Origin: Novipirellula aureliae
GTDB lineage: Bacteria; Planctomycetota; Planctomycetia; Pirellulales; Pirellulaceae
DNA length: 64,000 bases
Direction of reading: 5' to 3'
Assembly: GCF_007860185.1 (NCBI RefSeq)
Contig: NZ_SJPY01000002.1
Coordinates: forward strand, 403,775-467,774
Made by a program: the position numbers and the translations under genes. Under the pieces are notes generated by a model, which worked only from the letters and a program-made list of their open reading frames with translations, ran no database searches and was not told where the DNA came from. Each line of letters starts with the position of its first letter. The stretch's first letter is position 1. Shown piece by piece: positions 8,098 to 17,501 of this stretch.

Positions 8098-9180
8098 TCA
8101 GTTCAAGCTCTTGATGAGTGGCCGTGCCAGCGCAGGGAACATCGTTAGCGTGCGGGCCGCGAAAGTTCTGGCTAATGGACTTCGTAGGGCAGACGTGACC
8201 CAGCGGCAATTGCGTTTTTTGCGGGCTAATAGTGTCGCTTGCTTTTCGTTCCAGCGGTCGCCTATCGATTGCAGATCGCCGGGCGCGTCGGCGATCAAAT
8301 CCGCAGCCGCGATCGAGGTTTGCATGGCCCAGGTCATCCCTTCGCCCGTAAACGGTTCGACGTAGCCTGCGGCATCACCAACCGCCAACAATCGTCCGCA
8401 ACCCGCTTTGCGAGTCCGCCGTAGTGGTGGCGTCGTCAACGCAGGCGAGAGGTTGACCAGATCAAGCCGTGCGAATTGGCTGCGGCTCAAGATCGCTTTG
8501 ACGCGAGTCAATGGATCGCCTTTTGACGCCGATGTTCCACCACTTTGCAGCGCCGCGGCGACATCGACCCGGCCATCACCGAGTCTTACTAGACCCACGT
8601 AGCCATCATCATCGCACGCCATGTAGATCCGCTGAGGTTGGATAGCTTCCGAGTCGGCGGTAAATGAAATACCAAACGGTCCATGCGGCGTTTCGGTCCA
8701 AGGCAAGGTTTCTTGAATACCGCCCGATCGAAGTCCTGACGCCACGATGACGCAGTCGTATTCGGCCCTGCGAGCTTTGCCATCACGAACCATTTTTACT
8801 TCAACTTGATCTTGCCGTACGGACGTTACGGTTGCAGCGCAAGGGGTGAAAATGTTTGTGCCGCCCACCTGCGCTGCACTCAGGAGTAGCGGATCGAGCA
8901 CTTCGCGGCTGATCGCGATGCCGTCGGGTAGATCGATTTCGAGCAAACGGTTGCCGATCGAAGCACACCACTGATTGGTTGCCATCGAAACTGACCGCGC
9001 CGCATCGAGAACGCCCAAACTCCGCAGCGACGCGAGCCCCGCAACACCGATACAGCAACCGCAAACCTTCGGCCTCGGAAAGACCTCCTTTTCCGCCAAG
9101 TCGACATCGATACCAAGTTGTCGAAGACGGATTGCCAAACTACATCCGGCAACACCGCCGCCAATAATCAGGATTGTCAT
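8098..9180 (-). CDS. FAD-dependent oxidoreductase, geranylgeranyl-reductase type
   Basis: 360 residues. The N-terminal FAD-binding motif is ILIIGGGVAGCSLAIRLRQ (residues 3-21), followed by EKEVFPRPKVCGCCIG, the substrate-side Pro-Lys-x-Cys-Gly signature of the GGR/halogenase-like branch. The second FAD contact is LLAVGDAAGYVEPFTGEGM (about residues 270-290). Members reduce double bonds in isoprenoid chains or oxidise phenolic polyketides. It overlaps the methyltransferase gene by 4 bases (ATGA), so the two are co-translated. In planctomycetes such a pair often flanks a type III polyketide synthase; none is seen here. Substrate unknown. Confidence 0.8.
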   Translation of the reverse strand: MTILIIGGGVAGCSLAIRLRQLGIDVDLAEKEVFPRPKVCGCCIGVAGLASLRSLGVLDAARSVSMATNQWCASIGNRLLEIDLPDGIAISREVLDPLLLSAAQVGGTNIFTPCAATVTSVRQDQVEVKMVRDGKARRAEYDCVIVASGLRSGGIQETLPWTETPHGPFGISFTADSEAIQPQRIYMACDDDGYVGLVRLGDGRVDVAAALQSGGTSASKGDPLTRVKAILSRSQFARLDLVNLSPALTTPPLRRTRKAGCGRLLAVGDAAGYVEPFTGEGMTWAMQTSIAAADLIADAPGDLQSIGDRWNEKQATLLARKKRNCRWVTSALRSPLARTFAARTLTMFPALARPLIKSLN

Positions 9181-9869
9181 TGGTTATTCATTGCTATGAA
9201 CCGGCAGGGGAAAGCGGATTGTAACTTCATAGGGGATCCAAGGGCATGTTGGGCGAGGCTGGCAAATTCTGACTTGGTGTAGGCTGCTCGGACACTTTGC
9301 GGCCCATCAAAGTGGACGACTTTGGATCGTGTAACAAGATGTGAACCGATTGTCACGATGGCTAGATTGAATCGTGATCTTTCCAAGTCGCAAATCAGTA
9401 TTTTGTCGTTCGTCGCTTTCCGCATCGATCGAAGGACATGAATCACCTGATCGTCATCAAGGTGGTGCATGAACAAGGAACTCGTCACGACATCGTAGCC
9501 CGTTGGCAAATCCGAATGGAGGCAATCACACTGAATGGATTCAAGTTCCACGTTGGCTGCTGTTGCCCGTCTTTGCTGCTCGGCAATCGCTGTGGGACTA
9601 ATATCGAGAGTGGTGATATCAAGCGCGAGCCCATCGCGTTTTGCACGTTTCGCCCAGTTGATCGGAACATCCCCTGCGCCACTCGCAACGTCTAATACAT
9701 TCAGCGACCTCGATCGATCCGATATCGCATATTGGTACAAATACCTGTACATCGCGTCTGCCACACCACTAATGCGGTTTAAGCGGGTGAGCCCACGAAG
9801 TGCCCGGCGGTGCTCGGCAGGCGTCAAGTTGGGATCGTCCATCTGTTCGGGGCGTAAGGATCGTCGCAA
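9177..9869 (-). CDS. Class I SAM-dependent methyltransferase
   Basis: 230 residues from TTG 9869 (alternative ATG 9842). SAM-binding motif I is NVLDVASGAGDVPINWA (about residues 57-73), and motif IV is SSLFMHHLDDDQV. The N-terminus (QMDDPNLTPAEHRRALRGL) is the kind found in planctomycete methyltransferases paired with a flavin reductase, which is why the longer start is kept. Translationally coupled to the reductase gene at 8098, so both probably tailor one small hydrophobic product. The exact substrate cannot be read from sequence. Confidence 0.75.
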   Translation of the reverse strand: MRRSLRPEQMDDPNLTPAEHRRALRGLTRLNRISGVADAMYRYLYQYAISDRSRSLNVLDVASGAGDVPINWAKRAKRDGLALDITTLDISPTAIAEQQRRATAANVELESIQCDCLHSDLPTGYDVVTSSLFMHHLDDDQVIHVLRSMRKATNDKILICDLERSRFNLAIVTIGSHLVTRSKVVHFDGPQSVRAAYTKSEFASLAQHALGSPMKLQSAFPCRFIAMNNQ

Positions 9870-10287
9870 TTGTCAAGGTCCAATCGAAGTAGTGGGGCTC
9901 TGTGCCCCTTGCGTCGGAGATCGCTACAAGCGTTTTGTCACCGCTTGATTATAGTCTTGGCACAAGAGTAGCTGGGGGGGGGGGGAATCTTGCTGCAGTA
10001 ACTTGCTGCGGTAAGCTGTGGCTAGAAGCCACAGACACGAAAGATGCTAACTTGCTGCGGTAAGCTGTGGCTAGAAGCCACAGACACGAAAGATGCTTAC
10101 TTGCTGCAGTAACTTGCTGCAGTAAGCTGTGGCTGGAAGCCACAGACACGAAAGATGCTTACCTTCATTCTTCGTTGTGACGAAGCAGGAGCACGACTCA
10201 TTCGCGGAGTGTTTTTCAACGATTCACACGTACGGTTAAGCTCGAACGAGTTCCTGAAAATGTGCCCAATCACACAAAGATTCGGAA
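9870..10287. other. Spacer with G tract and tandem repeats
   Basis: No gene supported. It contains a run of 12 G (9974-9985) and a 49-bp tandem repeat (10000-10161). Both lie between the starts of the methyltransferase operon and the end of the upstream membrane protein gene, so they are within reach of the operon's promoter region. Confidence 0.6.
10000..10161. repeat. 49-bp tandem repeat, three units
   Basis: Units begin at about 10000, 10049 and 10098; the third contains an extra duplicated TTGCTGCAGTAAC. Each unit carries the palindrome GCTGTGGCT-AGAAGCCACAG followed by ACACGAAAGATGCT. The palindrome is the same GTGGCT/AGCCAC theme found at 3323 and 33362. Confidence 0.85.
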
Positions 10288-10950
10288 TCAACCGCGTGCC
10301 CAGACCACCACAAGTGCTGCAACGACAAGTCCGGCTTGAGCGATCGCGCGGAAGCGGACCGACCAGGGTTGTCGAACCTTGATCCAATTCGCCGGGAATG
10401 CCAAGATCATGAGATCGGTGTTCGGTGATCGAGATCCGTTCTCAGATAAGCGACTTGGCTCGGTCACTTGCGGTATTCGATCGAGCTTGATCTTCGGGGA
10501 CATCCACGCCCAGACGAGGAAGACAAACGCGGTAAACAGGCCACTTGAAACGGCAATGATGTAATGCGAAAAAGGCGGAGCCATCCTGTGCGGCGAGGGG
10601 GATGTGGGAACCGAACTCAGCTGGTCTGCGGCTCCCTTATTTCCAACCGATGCGTCTTCCAGCGAGGACTCGAAGGAAACCGGTTTGACCGACGCATCCG
10701 ATCGTGAGGAGTTGACGTAGAGCAAATGGGTCTCGTTTTGCCAACGACGAAATAACTCATCATGGCTTGGCATCGGTTCGTTCGTTCTTATCAAACCGGT
10801 CGCACCGTTGTCAATTTTGTGCCGAGTGGCCGAGATTTTTTCGAGATTCGTTTGTTGCGGTAGAACGCCAAACAAGACAACCACGGTCATCGCCAAAGCA
10901 ACGAGCGTCAGATCGGACAACGCAATTCGCGACTTAACACAGTTTCTCAT
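10288..10950 (-). CDS. Hypothetical membrane protein
   Basis: 220 residues from ATG 10950. Three hydrophobic segments: residues about 13-32 (LTLVALAMTVVVLFGVLP), about 128-150 (YIIAVSSGLFTAFVFLVWAW) and the C-terminus about 202-218. A hydrophilic Ser/Asn-rich stretch of about 90 residues lies between the first two and is probably periplasmic. No domain recognised. The layout recalls chain-length regulators of polysaccharide synthesis (two helices around a periplasmic domain), but no signature supports that. Confidence 0.5.
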   Translation of the reverse strand: MRNCVKSRIALSDLTLVALAMTVVVLFGVLPQQTNLEKISATRHKIDNGATGLIRTNEPMPSHDELFRRWQNETHLLYVNSSRSDASVKPVSFESSLEDASVGNKGAADQLSSVPTSPSPHRMAPPFSHYIIAVSSGLFTAFVFLVWAWMSPKIKLDRIPQVTEPSRLSENGSRSPNTDLMILAFPANWIKVRQPWSVRFRAIAQAGLVVAALVVVWARG

Positions 10951-11282
10951 TCGTTTTTTTCGACTCGAGAACCGATGGGGGTTGGTAAAAAGTGGTTGAC
11001 TTTCCGCACACGACGCCTTCTGTTTATCGGTTTGCGATCACGTTAAAGTTTACCGATTATTCCGTTTACGGCTATTTGATTCAAGCGGTTTCGGAAGATC
11101 AGAGTCGCCTTTCGCGGAAAGGCAGTGAATCGAAACAAGTAGCCGCGTCTCTCCGAGACGCGAAATTCCCTATCTTGGTCTCTCCGAGATGCGAAATTCT
11201 GTATTTTGGAGAGACACGGCTACCTGTACTGGTAAGAAAATTTATTCACACCTTTTCCATCCCTATTGAAGGTTCGTTGACC
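10951..11282. other. Spacer upstream of trpF with a long hairpin
   Basis: Reads open in the trpF frame but without conserved sequence, so it is treated as non-coding. It contains the inverted repeat 11139-11223: GTAGCCG at the left and CGGCTAC at the right, with two TCTCTCCGAGA cores inside. GAAGG at 11268-11272 is a possible ribosome binding site for trpF. Confidence 0.55.
11139..11223. repeat. TCTCTCCGAGA-family inverted repeat
   Basis: GTAGCCGCGTCTCTCC at the left is answered by GGAGAGACACGGCTAC at the right, with a second internal TCTCTCCGAGA. The same motif occurs at about 23650, 38262 and, inverted, in the array 38375-38863. Confidence 0.75.
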
Positions 11283-11957
11283 GTGTTTCGAGTGAAGATT
11301 TGTGGCATTAAACTTAAGTCGGACGTCGACTGCGTTCGAGCGGCAGGCGGCGACGCGGTCGGTTTGAATTTTTTTTCAAAAAGTGTCCGCTATGTTGATC
11401 CCGAATCCGTCTCGACGATGGAATTGTCGATCCACGCTCAAAATTCGGGTCTAAAACGGGTCGGCGTGTTTGCGAACGCGTCGGCCGAAGCAATCGAAAA
11501 AGCCATCCGACCGACTTCGGGGCACCCCAATTTGATTGATATCATCCAATTGCATGGTGACGAAACGCTCGCCGAAGCCCGTCAAGTCGAGTCGATTGGG
11601 CTACCGATTTTGCGAGCCATCAAGCTACCGACTTCGCCAATGGATATCGGTAAAATCGAGCGATCGGTACGTCCTTGGATCGATGCGGGGTATGCCGTTT
11701 TACTCGATGCCGACGGGGGAGCGATGCATGGCGGCAGCGGCAAAACGTTGGACTGGGCATCCATTCGAACTTGGGCCGAATCGGATCAGCAACGATCGAC
11801 ATGGATTCTAGCGGGCGGTTTGCATCCCGAAAACGTCAGCGAAGCGATCCGTTTGTCGGGGGCGGCTCGCGTCGATGTGGCCAGCGGCGTCGAAGAGATC
11901 CGGGGACAAAAGTCGTACGCAAAGATCCAGGCTTTCTGCCAAGCCGCGCTCAAATAG
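11283..11957 (+). CDS. trpF: Phosphoribosylanthranilate isomerase
   Basis: 224 residues from GTG 11283, with GAAGG ten bases upstream; TTG 11277 is possible. It catalyses the Amadori rearrangement of phosphoribosylanthranilate in tryptophan synthesis. Family marks are VKICGIK at the start with the catalytic Cys, GLNFFSKSVRYV, VGVFANA, IQLHGDE, LLDADGG with the catalytic Asp, GGSGKTLDW, and ILAGGLHPENVSEAI before GVE at the end. It is a single-domain (beta/alpha)8 barrel of normal length. No other trp gene is nearby, so the pathway is dispersed in this genome. Confidence 0.92.
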   Translation: MFRVKICGIKLKSDVDCVRAAGGDAVGLNFFSKSVRYVDPESVSTMELSIHAQNSGLKRVGVFANASAEAIEKAIRPTSGHPNLIDIIQLHGDETLAEARQVESIGLPILRAIKLPTSPMDIGKIERSVRPWIDAGYAVLLDADGGAMHGGSGKTLDWASIRTWAESDQQRSTWILAGGLHPENVSEAIRLSGAARVDVASGVEEIRGQKSYAKIQAFCQAALK

Positions 11958-12389
11958 CGGAGTCCAGGGCTCTACAGGGCGGCCAGATGGTTTGCTGGGC
12001 CGATGGTTGGATGGGCCGATGGTTGGATGGGCACGCGGATCAACAAGAAAATCTCTCACAACGGTTTCACGACAGCGTCGGTGGGCGAATTGGTTCAAAC
12101 GTACGCCGCGGAACGCGGGACGCGACCATCGTTCCCCCTTAGACCGCCCTTATGCTTTCAAAATAAACGTCAAGAATTGCCCCCATGCAAAAATAGTCCT
12201 GAGCGTTTATCATGCTGTGACAAATGTGGCCACTCCTACGGTGGGGTGTTGTACAACGCCGCATTTGTCCATTGAAAGCAAGCACGTTTGTGGGGTTGCG
12301 AACCAGCGGGAGTCCCTGTGTTGGGTCCGTGCCCCCTCTGGCGTGACTTGCTCCATTCATTCCCTTTCTCCTTTGGAGTACCCAACCGA
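11958..12389. other. Spacer upstream of ahcY
   Basis: No gene supported. It contains a perfect 16-bp tandem duplication at 12001-12032 (CGATGGTTGGATGGGC twice). I looked for an SAH riboswitch ahead of ahcY and did not see its consensus. GGAG at 12375-12378 is the likely ribosome binding site of ahcY. Confidence 0.55.
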
Positions 12390-13730
12390 ATGTCACAAGT
12401 TCAAACCGAGCGAGTTCCCTACAAAGTCAAAGACATCAATCTAGCGGAATATGGCCGCAAAGAGATTGGAATTGCTGAAAACGAGATGCCAGGATTGATG
12501 GCACTTCGTGAGAAATACGGTGATTCGAAACCACTAGCGGGTGCTCGGATCGCGGGCTGCTTGCACATGACGATCCAAACAGCCGTCTTGATCGAAACCC
12601 TCGTCGCGCTCGGCGCGGAAGTCACCTGGAGCAGCTGTAACATCTTCAGCACACAGGATCACGCCGCGGCAGCCATCGCTGCGACAGGCGTCCCCGTTTA
12701 TGCCTGGAAAGGCATGAACGAGCAGGAATTTGATTGGTGTATCGAGCAAACATTGAATTTTCCATCGGGCAAACCACTCAACATGATTTTGGACGATGGC
12801 GGTGACTTGACCGCAATGGTTCACGATAAATTCCCAGAACTATTGAAAGATATTAAGGGTATCAGCGAAGAGACCACAGCCGGTATCCATCGCTTGGAAG
12901 TCTTGAACCGAACCGGCCGATTGCAGGTGCCTGCATTCAACGTGAACGATTCCGCGACCAAGAGTAAGTTTGACAACTTGTACGGATGCCGCGAATCGCT
13001 AGCCGACGGTGTCAAGCGCGCTACCGACGTCATGCTTGCTGGTAAAGTCGCCGTCGTCTGCGGCTACGGCGATGTGGGCAAGGGCTGTGCTCACAGCCTG
13101 CAACGGTATGGTTGCCGCGTCATCGTTACGGAAATTGATCCGATCAATGCACTGCAAGCGGCGATGGAAGGCTTCGAAGTGACGACGATGGAAGAGGCTG
13201 CGAAAGAGGGCCGCTTGTTCGTTACCACGACGGGCAACAAGGACATCATCTTGGGAAGTCATATGGTCGAGATGGCTGACGACGCAATCCTTTGCAACAT
13301 CGGTCACTTTGATACCGAAATCGATATCGCTTGGTTGGAATCCGAAGTCGAAGCGGGACGCGTGACCAAGGTCGAAATCAAGCCCTCCGATGTCGGCGCC
13401 GTCGATCGTTACACATTCAAGGAAACCGGACGCAGTATTCTGATTTTGGCAAAGGGACGTTTGGTCAATTTGGGTTGTGCGACGGGCCATCCAAGCTTTG
13501 TCATGAGCACCTCGTTCACCAACCAAGTGTTGGCTCAGATGGAACTTTGGAACAACGATGGCCAATACGAAACCAAGGTCTACATGTTGCCGAAGCGATT
13601 GGATGAAGAAGTGGCCCGTTTGCACCTCGGCAAGCTTGGGGTGAAGTTGACGAAGTTGACCGAAGATCAAGCGAAATACATTGGTGTGCCTATCGACGGA
13701 CCTTACAAGTCCGATCATTACCGCTACTAG
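12390..13730 (+). CDS. ahcY: Adenosylhomocysteinase
   Basis: 446 residues from ATG 12390, with GGAG 11 bases upstream; the frame is open further upstream but without homology. The enzyme splits S-adenosylhomocysteine into adenosine and homocysteine and so relieves product inhibition of methyltransferases. Marks: [32 protein letters not shown], a Rossmann motif [26 protein letters not shown], and the conserved end YKSDHYRY. A strong terminator follows at 13755. Demand for it here is plausible, since the window encodes a betaine pathway that uses three SAM per molecule. Confidence 0.97.
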   Translation: MSQVQTERVPYKVKDINLAEYGRKEIGIAENEMPGLMALREKYGDSKPLAGARIAGCLHMTIQTAVLIETLVALGAEVTWSSCNIFSTQDHAAAAIAATGVPVYAWKGMNEQEFDWCIEQTLNFPSGKPLNMILDDGGDLTAMVHDKFPELLKDIKGISEETTAGIHRLEVLNRTGRLQVPAFNVNDSATKSKFDNLYGCRESLADGVKRATDVMLAGKVAVVCGYGDVGKGCAHSLQRYGCRVIVTEIDPINALQAAMEGFEVTTMEEAAKEGRLFVTTTGNKDIILGSHMVEMADDAILCNIGHFDTEIDIAWLESEVEAGRVTKVEIKPSDVGAVDRYTFKETGRSILILAKGRLVNLGCATGHPSFVMSTSFTNQVLAQMELWNNDGQYETKVYMLPKRLDEEVARLHLGKLGVKLTKLTEDQAKYIGVPIDGPYKSDHYRY

Positions 13731-13754
13731 AGAAGCGGTAGGTAGAGCATCTTT

Positions 13755-13795
13755 CATACGTATCCCAGGCCTGACCTGGGATACGTATGCTTTTT
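13755..13795 (+). terminator. Rho-independent terminator of ahcY
   Basis: A perfect 15-bp stem (CATACGTATCCCAGG at 13755-13769 against 13775-13789), a 5-base loop and then CTTTTT. Confidence 0.9.
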
Positions 13796-13803
13796 CGATT
13801 TTT

Positions 13804-13819
13804 CGTAGCCTAGGCTACG
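13804..13819. repeat. 16-bp perfect palindrome upstream of the DUF1015 gene
   Basis: CGTAGCCTAGGCTACG lies 40 bases before the DUF1015 start. It could be a protein binding site or another short form of the CGTAGCC repeats dispersed in this genome. Confidence 0.5.
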
Positions 13820-13858
13820 TCGCTTTTCATTTCCCAATCCCACATTGACCGATACAAA

Positions 13859-15190
13859 ATGCCTCAAATCGCTCCTTTTGCTGCTGTCCGCTACAACCTA
13901 GACCATGTCGGATCGATTTCAGATGTGATCGCGCCCCCCTACGACGTGATCGATCCAGAACTGCAAGACCAACTTTACAAGCGTCATGCAGCGAACGTGA
14001 TTCGAATCATTCTAAACCGTCAAGAGCCTGGCGATTCGGGCGACGAGAAATATGAGCGGGCGGCAAAGTTTGTCGAGCAATGGAAGAGTGAGGGGGTGCT
14101 TAAACGGGACCCCTCGCCCGCCTACTATGTCTATCACCAAGAGTTCACAATTGACGGACAAACCTTCAATCGCCGTGGTTTCATGGGTCGCGTGCGCATT
14201 CAACCGTTTGGCGAAGGCAACGTCTATCCGCACGAAGAAACGCATCCGAAGGCGAAAGTCGACCGTCTGAAACTAACCAAAGCGACGAAGCAGAACAACA
14301 GTCAAATCTTTGGTCTCTACCCTGACCCTGAAAACGAAATCATCACACTTCTCGATACTGCGACGGCGGGAGCCGAATGTATCGAGGCGACCGATCATTT
14401 GGGGGTCATCCATAAACTGTGGCCTGTTACCGACGAATCGGTGATTTCGAAAGTGAGTGCATTGATGGCCGACAAGCCAATGTTTGTTGCCGATGGTCAT
14501 CATCGCTACGAGACCGCTGCGAATTACCGCGATTATCAAACCGAAATGCTCGGAACGCTTCCTGAGGACCATCCCGCCAACTTTGTCATGACGATGCTTG
14601 TTGGGATGAGTGACCCTGGGATGATTGTTTTGCCTACGCATCGGCTGGTCCGTGGAACGAAGGCGTTTTCCTCTGCGAATCTTGTCGCTCGGCTAACGGG
14701 TCCCTTCGATTGCGAAGTCGTTGGCGGCGGCATCGATGCGGCTTCCGCCGTATGGTCGAACATGGAATCGGCCGACGACCAAGGTTGGATCGGTCTATAC
14801 GCCGCGGAAGATCAGACATGGGTATTGTGCAAAGCGACCGATGCTGCTCACGAAAAGATGAAAGAGATTGCACCAGAACGAAGTGACGATTGGCAGCATT
14901 TGGGAGTTAGTTTGCTACATCGACTTGTTATTGATAACCTGTTGGAATCGGCGGGTCATCCAAAGCCGACTTATGTTCACGACGTCAGCGAATTGATTGA
15001 AGGGATCAAGGGCGAAGGCAGCCAGGCGGAAAGCGATTCAGACGAACCGTACACATTGGCTGCGTTGGTGATGCCAGCGAAATTGGCTCATGTGGAGGCG
15101 ATCAGTTTGCACAAGGAACGGATGCCAGCGAAGAGTACTTATTTCTATCCTAAACTACTGAGTGGGCTGACCTTCAATCCACTCGATTGA
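13859..15190 (+). CDS. DUF1015 family protein
   Basis: 443 residues. The start has the family's IAPPYDVI (residues about 24-31), then YYVYHQEF, GFMGRVR, HEETHPKAKVDRL, and the highly conserved FVADGHHRYETA (about 208-219), rich in potential metal or phosphate ligands. DUF1015 proteins are widespread in bacteria and their reaction is not settled; they are often near serine or NAD metabolism genes. The end overlaps or touches the following kinase gene, so the two are probably one transcript. The link to the kinase is positional only. Confidence 0.85.
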   Translation: MPQIAPFAAVRYNLDHVGSISDVIAPPYDVIDPELQDQLYKRHAANVIRIILNRQEPGDSGDEKYERAAKFVEQWKSEGVLKRDPSPAYYVYHQEFTIDGQTFNRRGFMGRVRIQPFGEGNVYPHEETHPKAKVDRLKLTKATKQNNSQIFGLYPDPENEIITLLDTATAGAECIEATDHLGVIHKLWPVTDESVISKVSALMADKPMFVADGHHRYETAANYRDYQTEMLGTLPEDHPANFVMTMLVGMSDPGMIVLPTHRLVRGTKAFSSANLVARLTGPFDCEVVGGGIDAASAVWSNMESADDQGWIGLYAAEDQTWVLCKATDAAHEKMKEIAPERSDDWQHLGVSLLHRLVIDNLLESAGHPKPTYVHDVSELIEGIKGEGSQAESDSDEPYTLAALVMPAKLAHVEAISLHKERMPAKSTYFYPKLLSGLTFNPLD

Positions 15191-15201
15191 GTGGCTCGAA
15201 A

Positions 15202-17403
15202 ATGGCCGACATTGAACAATTCGACGGCGCGAGTGATGATGAGCAGGCCAACAAGCAAATGGTGGGCGATGTTGACAAACGCCCCTTGCTGACCGATTTG
15301 CACGGCGCAAAACTGCCCATCCATTCGACGATCGAAGAGTTGGAGTTTTTGCAACGTGGTGGTCTTGGGGCGGTCTATGTCGGCGAGGACATGCTGGTTC
15401 ATCGTCGTGTCGCCGTCAAGTTTCTGCATCAACATTTAGCGTCCGAGCCAATGTGTCTCGAACGCTTCGCCCTGGAAGCCGAGGTCACTGCGAGACTCGA
15501 ACACCCAGGTGTGATCCCACTTTATGGTGTCGGTCAGACCGATGAGGGCACTCCATTCTATGCGATGCGTTTCATCGACGGCCAGTCGATGGACGACTTG
15601 GTGATGACGCTGCACAATCCAGTGCCGGAGAATCCCGCCAAGCATGGCTCGGCAACGGGACGGTCTGGCGGAGCGATTGAAAACGATCCTCGTTACCGTC
15701 TTTTACTCAATCACTTTGTTTCGGTTTGCAAGACGATCGCGTATGCACACAATCGTGGGATTGTGCATCGCGATATTAAACCTGCGAACGTTATGCTGGG
15801 AAAATATGGCGAAACAATCGTTGTCGATTGGGGATTGGCGATCCCCGTTGTGCGTGATGAACCGTTCCGGCAAAGTGGCGAAAACACGTTGATGCCAGTG
15901 CCGGCGGGCGAAAGCAGCACATCGGGGCACGGAGCGGGGACTCCGCTTTACATGAGTCCCGAGCAAGCATCGATGTTGGCCCCAACACCGGCGAGCGATA
16001 TCTATAGTCTTGGGGCGACCCTCTACAAAATTCTTTGTGGACGCGCCCCCGTGGATGGCTCCTCGCTCGTCGAAGTCAAACAACGGGTGATTGACGGCCA
16101 AATCACTCCGCTACGTGACATTCGCACGCATGTCCCCCCCGCCTTGGCATCGATCGCCTACAAGGCGCTATCCTTGAAGCCGTCTCATCGCTATTCGACC
16201 GCGTTGAAGATGGCGGAGGATGTCGAAGCCTTTTTGGCTGACCAGCCAGTCGCCGCACACAAAGAATCGTGGCTGGCTCGATCGATGCGTGTCGCCCGAC
16301 ACAATCGTTCAGCAACACAGACGGCGTTGGTGGCATTGGCTATCGGATCTATCTTGACCGTGTTTGCCTTGCTAACGCTCGGTGCCTATGCAACCCGCGA
16401 AAGGTACTTGCGAAAGGATGCACAAGCCGCTCAAACGGAAGCCGCTGAGGCGCAACAGCGAGCCGAACGACTTCGTAGCGAGTCGATGGCGATGTCGGCA
16501 AAGTTCCTAGCCAACTCAATTGCCAATGAGATTGATCTGAGATGGCGGATCTTGGAAGCGGAAGCATCGTCGCCCGTTCTCCGGCAATTGATTGTCGAAC
16601 TGAACAAGAAAGTACCAACGGCATCGGTTGACCCCGACCGCGATGACGGCGGTCTGGTACTCGAGCAATTGGAGCCTGCAAGAAGTCAGCTGCAGAATTG
16701 GCTACAAGCTCGTTACATCGACAATCAACGCGCGGTGAAGTCCGTATCGTGGTTCGTGCAAGGAGTCGATGGTACCCAATTGGCTCGCGTTCGCCCTTCG
16801 GAAAGTATTGGACGCAACTACCGTCACCGTGATTATTTCCATGGTCTTGGACGCGACTTCGACCTAGCGGAAATGCTGGCTGCCAATGAGCAACCCAAAC
16901 CATTGGTGGGCAAACTCGTCTATATGTCGGTTGCGTACCAAAGCACCAACACCCATGCGCTTCAAGTTTCCTTTTCGGTGCCGATCTACGACGCAGAAGT
17001 GGAACAATATGCCCGAAAGAAGATCGGTGTCATGGCGATGTCGGTTGAGTTGGGGGATTTTGCGATGGACCCAAATACGTGGTTGATCGACACCCGACCC
17101 GACCAATTCGCAGGCCAGCGAGGCATGTTGCTCCAGCATCCCAAACTAGGACAGCGTAGCGAAACCGACGAACCGCCTCATCTCGATGAAGCTTGGGTTG
17201 GTCAGATGCTTGAACGGCGTCGCCAACGGATGCGTCGCAGTGACCCAATAGGCAGCGAGGACACCGCTGAAAACGTGTCGATGATCCAAGATCCGATCGA
17301 GCAAACAATGACGATGGCAGCCACCGAACCGATCATTGTCCACGGGCGCCCCGCGGAGATTGCCGATACCGGTTGGATCGTCGTTGTCACCGAAACGGAT
17401 TAA
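15202..17403 (+). CDS. Transmembrane Ser/Thr protein kinase with extracytoplasmic sensor
   Basis: 733 residues from ATG 15202; TTG 15187 would overlap the DUF1015 stop (TTGA) and add five residues. The kinase domain covers residues about 45-345: glycine loop RGGLGAVYVGED, VAVKFL with the ATP lysine, GIVHRDIKPANVML, VVDWGLA in place of DFG, and GTPLYMSPEQA. One membrane helix lies at about 370-395 (ALVALAIGSILTVFALLTLG). The outside part (about 420-730) has a long helix and a Cache-like sensor pattern (SVSWFVQGVDGTQLARVRP, YRHRDYFHG, LQVSFSVPIYD). It therefore probably senses a small ligand outside and phosphorylates proteins inside. The DWG variant is common in planctomycete kinases. Confidence 0.85.
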   Translation: MADIEQFDGASDDEQANKQMVGDVDKRPLLTDLHGAKLPIHSTIEELEFLQRGGLGAVYVGEDMLVHRRVAVKFLHQHLASEPMCLERFALEAEVTARLEHPGVIPLYGVGQTDEGTPFYAMRFIDGQSMDDLVMTLHNPVPENPAKHGSATGRSGGAIENDPRYRLLLNHFVSVCKTIAYAHNRGIVHRDIKPANVMLGKYGETIVVDWGLAIPVVRDEPFRQSGENTLMPVPAGESSTSGHGAGTPLYMSPEQASMLAPTPASDIYSLGATLYKILCGRAPVDGSSLVEVKQRVIDGQITPLRDIRTHVPPALASIAYKALSLKPSHRYSTALKMAEDVEAFLADQPVAAHKESWLARSMRVARHNRSATQTALVALAIGSILTVFALLTLGAYATRERYLRKDAQAAQTEAAEAQQRAERLRSESMAMSAKFLANSIANEIDLRWRILEAEASSPVLRQLIVELNKKVPTASVDPDRDDGGLVLEQLEPARSQLQNWLQARYIDNQRAVKSVSWFVQGVDGTQLARVRPSESIGRNYRHRDYFHGLGRDFDLAEMLAANEQPKPLVGKLVYMSVAYQSTNTHALQVSFSVPIYDAEVEQYARKKIGVMAMSVELGDFAMDPNTWLIDTRPDQFAGQRGMLLQHPKLGQRSETDEPPHLDEAWVGQMLERRRQRMRRSDPIGSEDTAENVSMIQDPIEQTMTMAATEPIIVHGRPAEIADTGWIVVVTETD

Positions 17404-17501
17404 AAAGGGATTAAGATTAAAAGGGGGCACCCTAACCGAAGGCGCTTTCCGCTCGGGGGAGGGCAGAGCGACAATCGCTAGCCAATCTCTCAAACGGCTG
17501 A

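Noticed and set aside
12200-12389. SAH riboswitch in front of ahcY
   Set aside because: Expected by analogy, but the conserved sequence pattern was not seen.
12999-13757. 252-codon minus-strand open frame
   Set aside because: Shadow of ahcY that also runs over its terminator.
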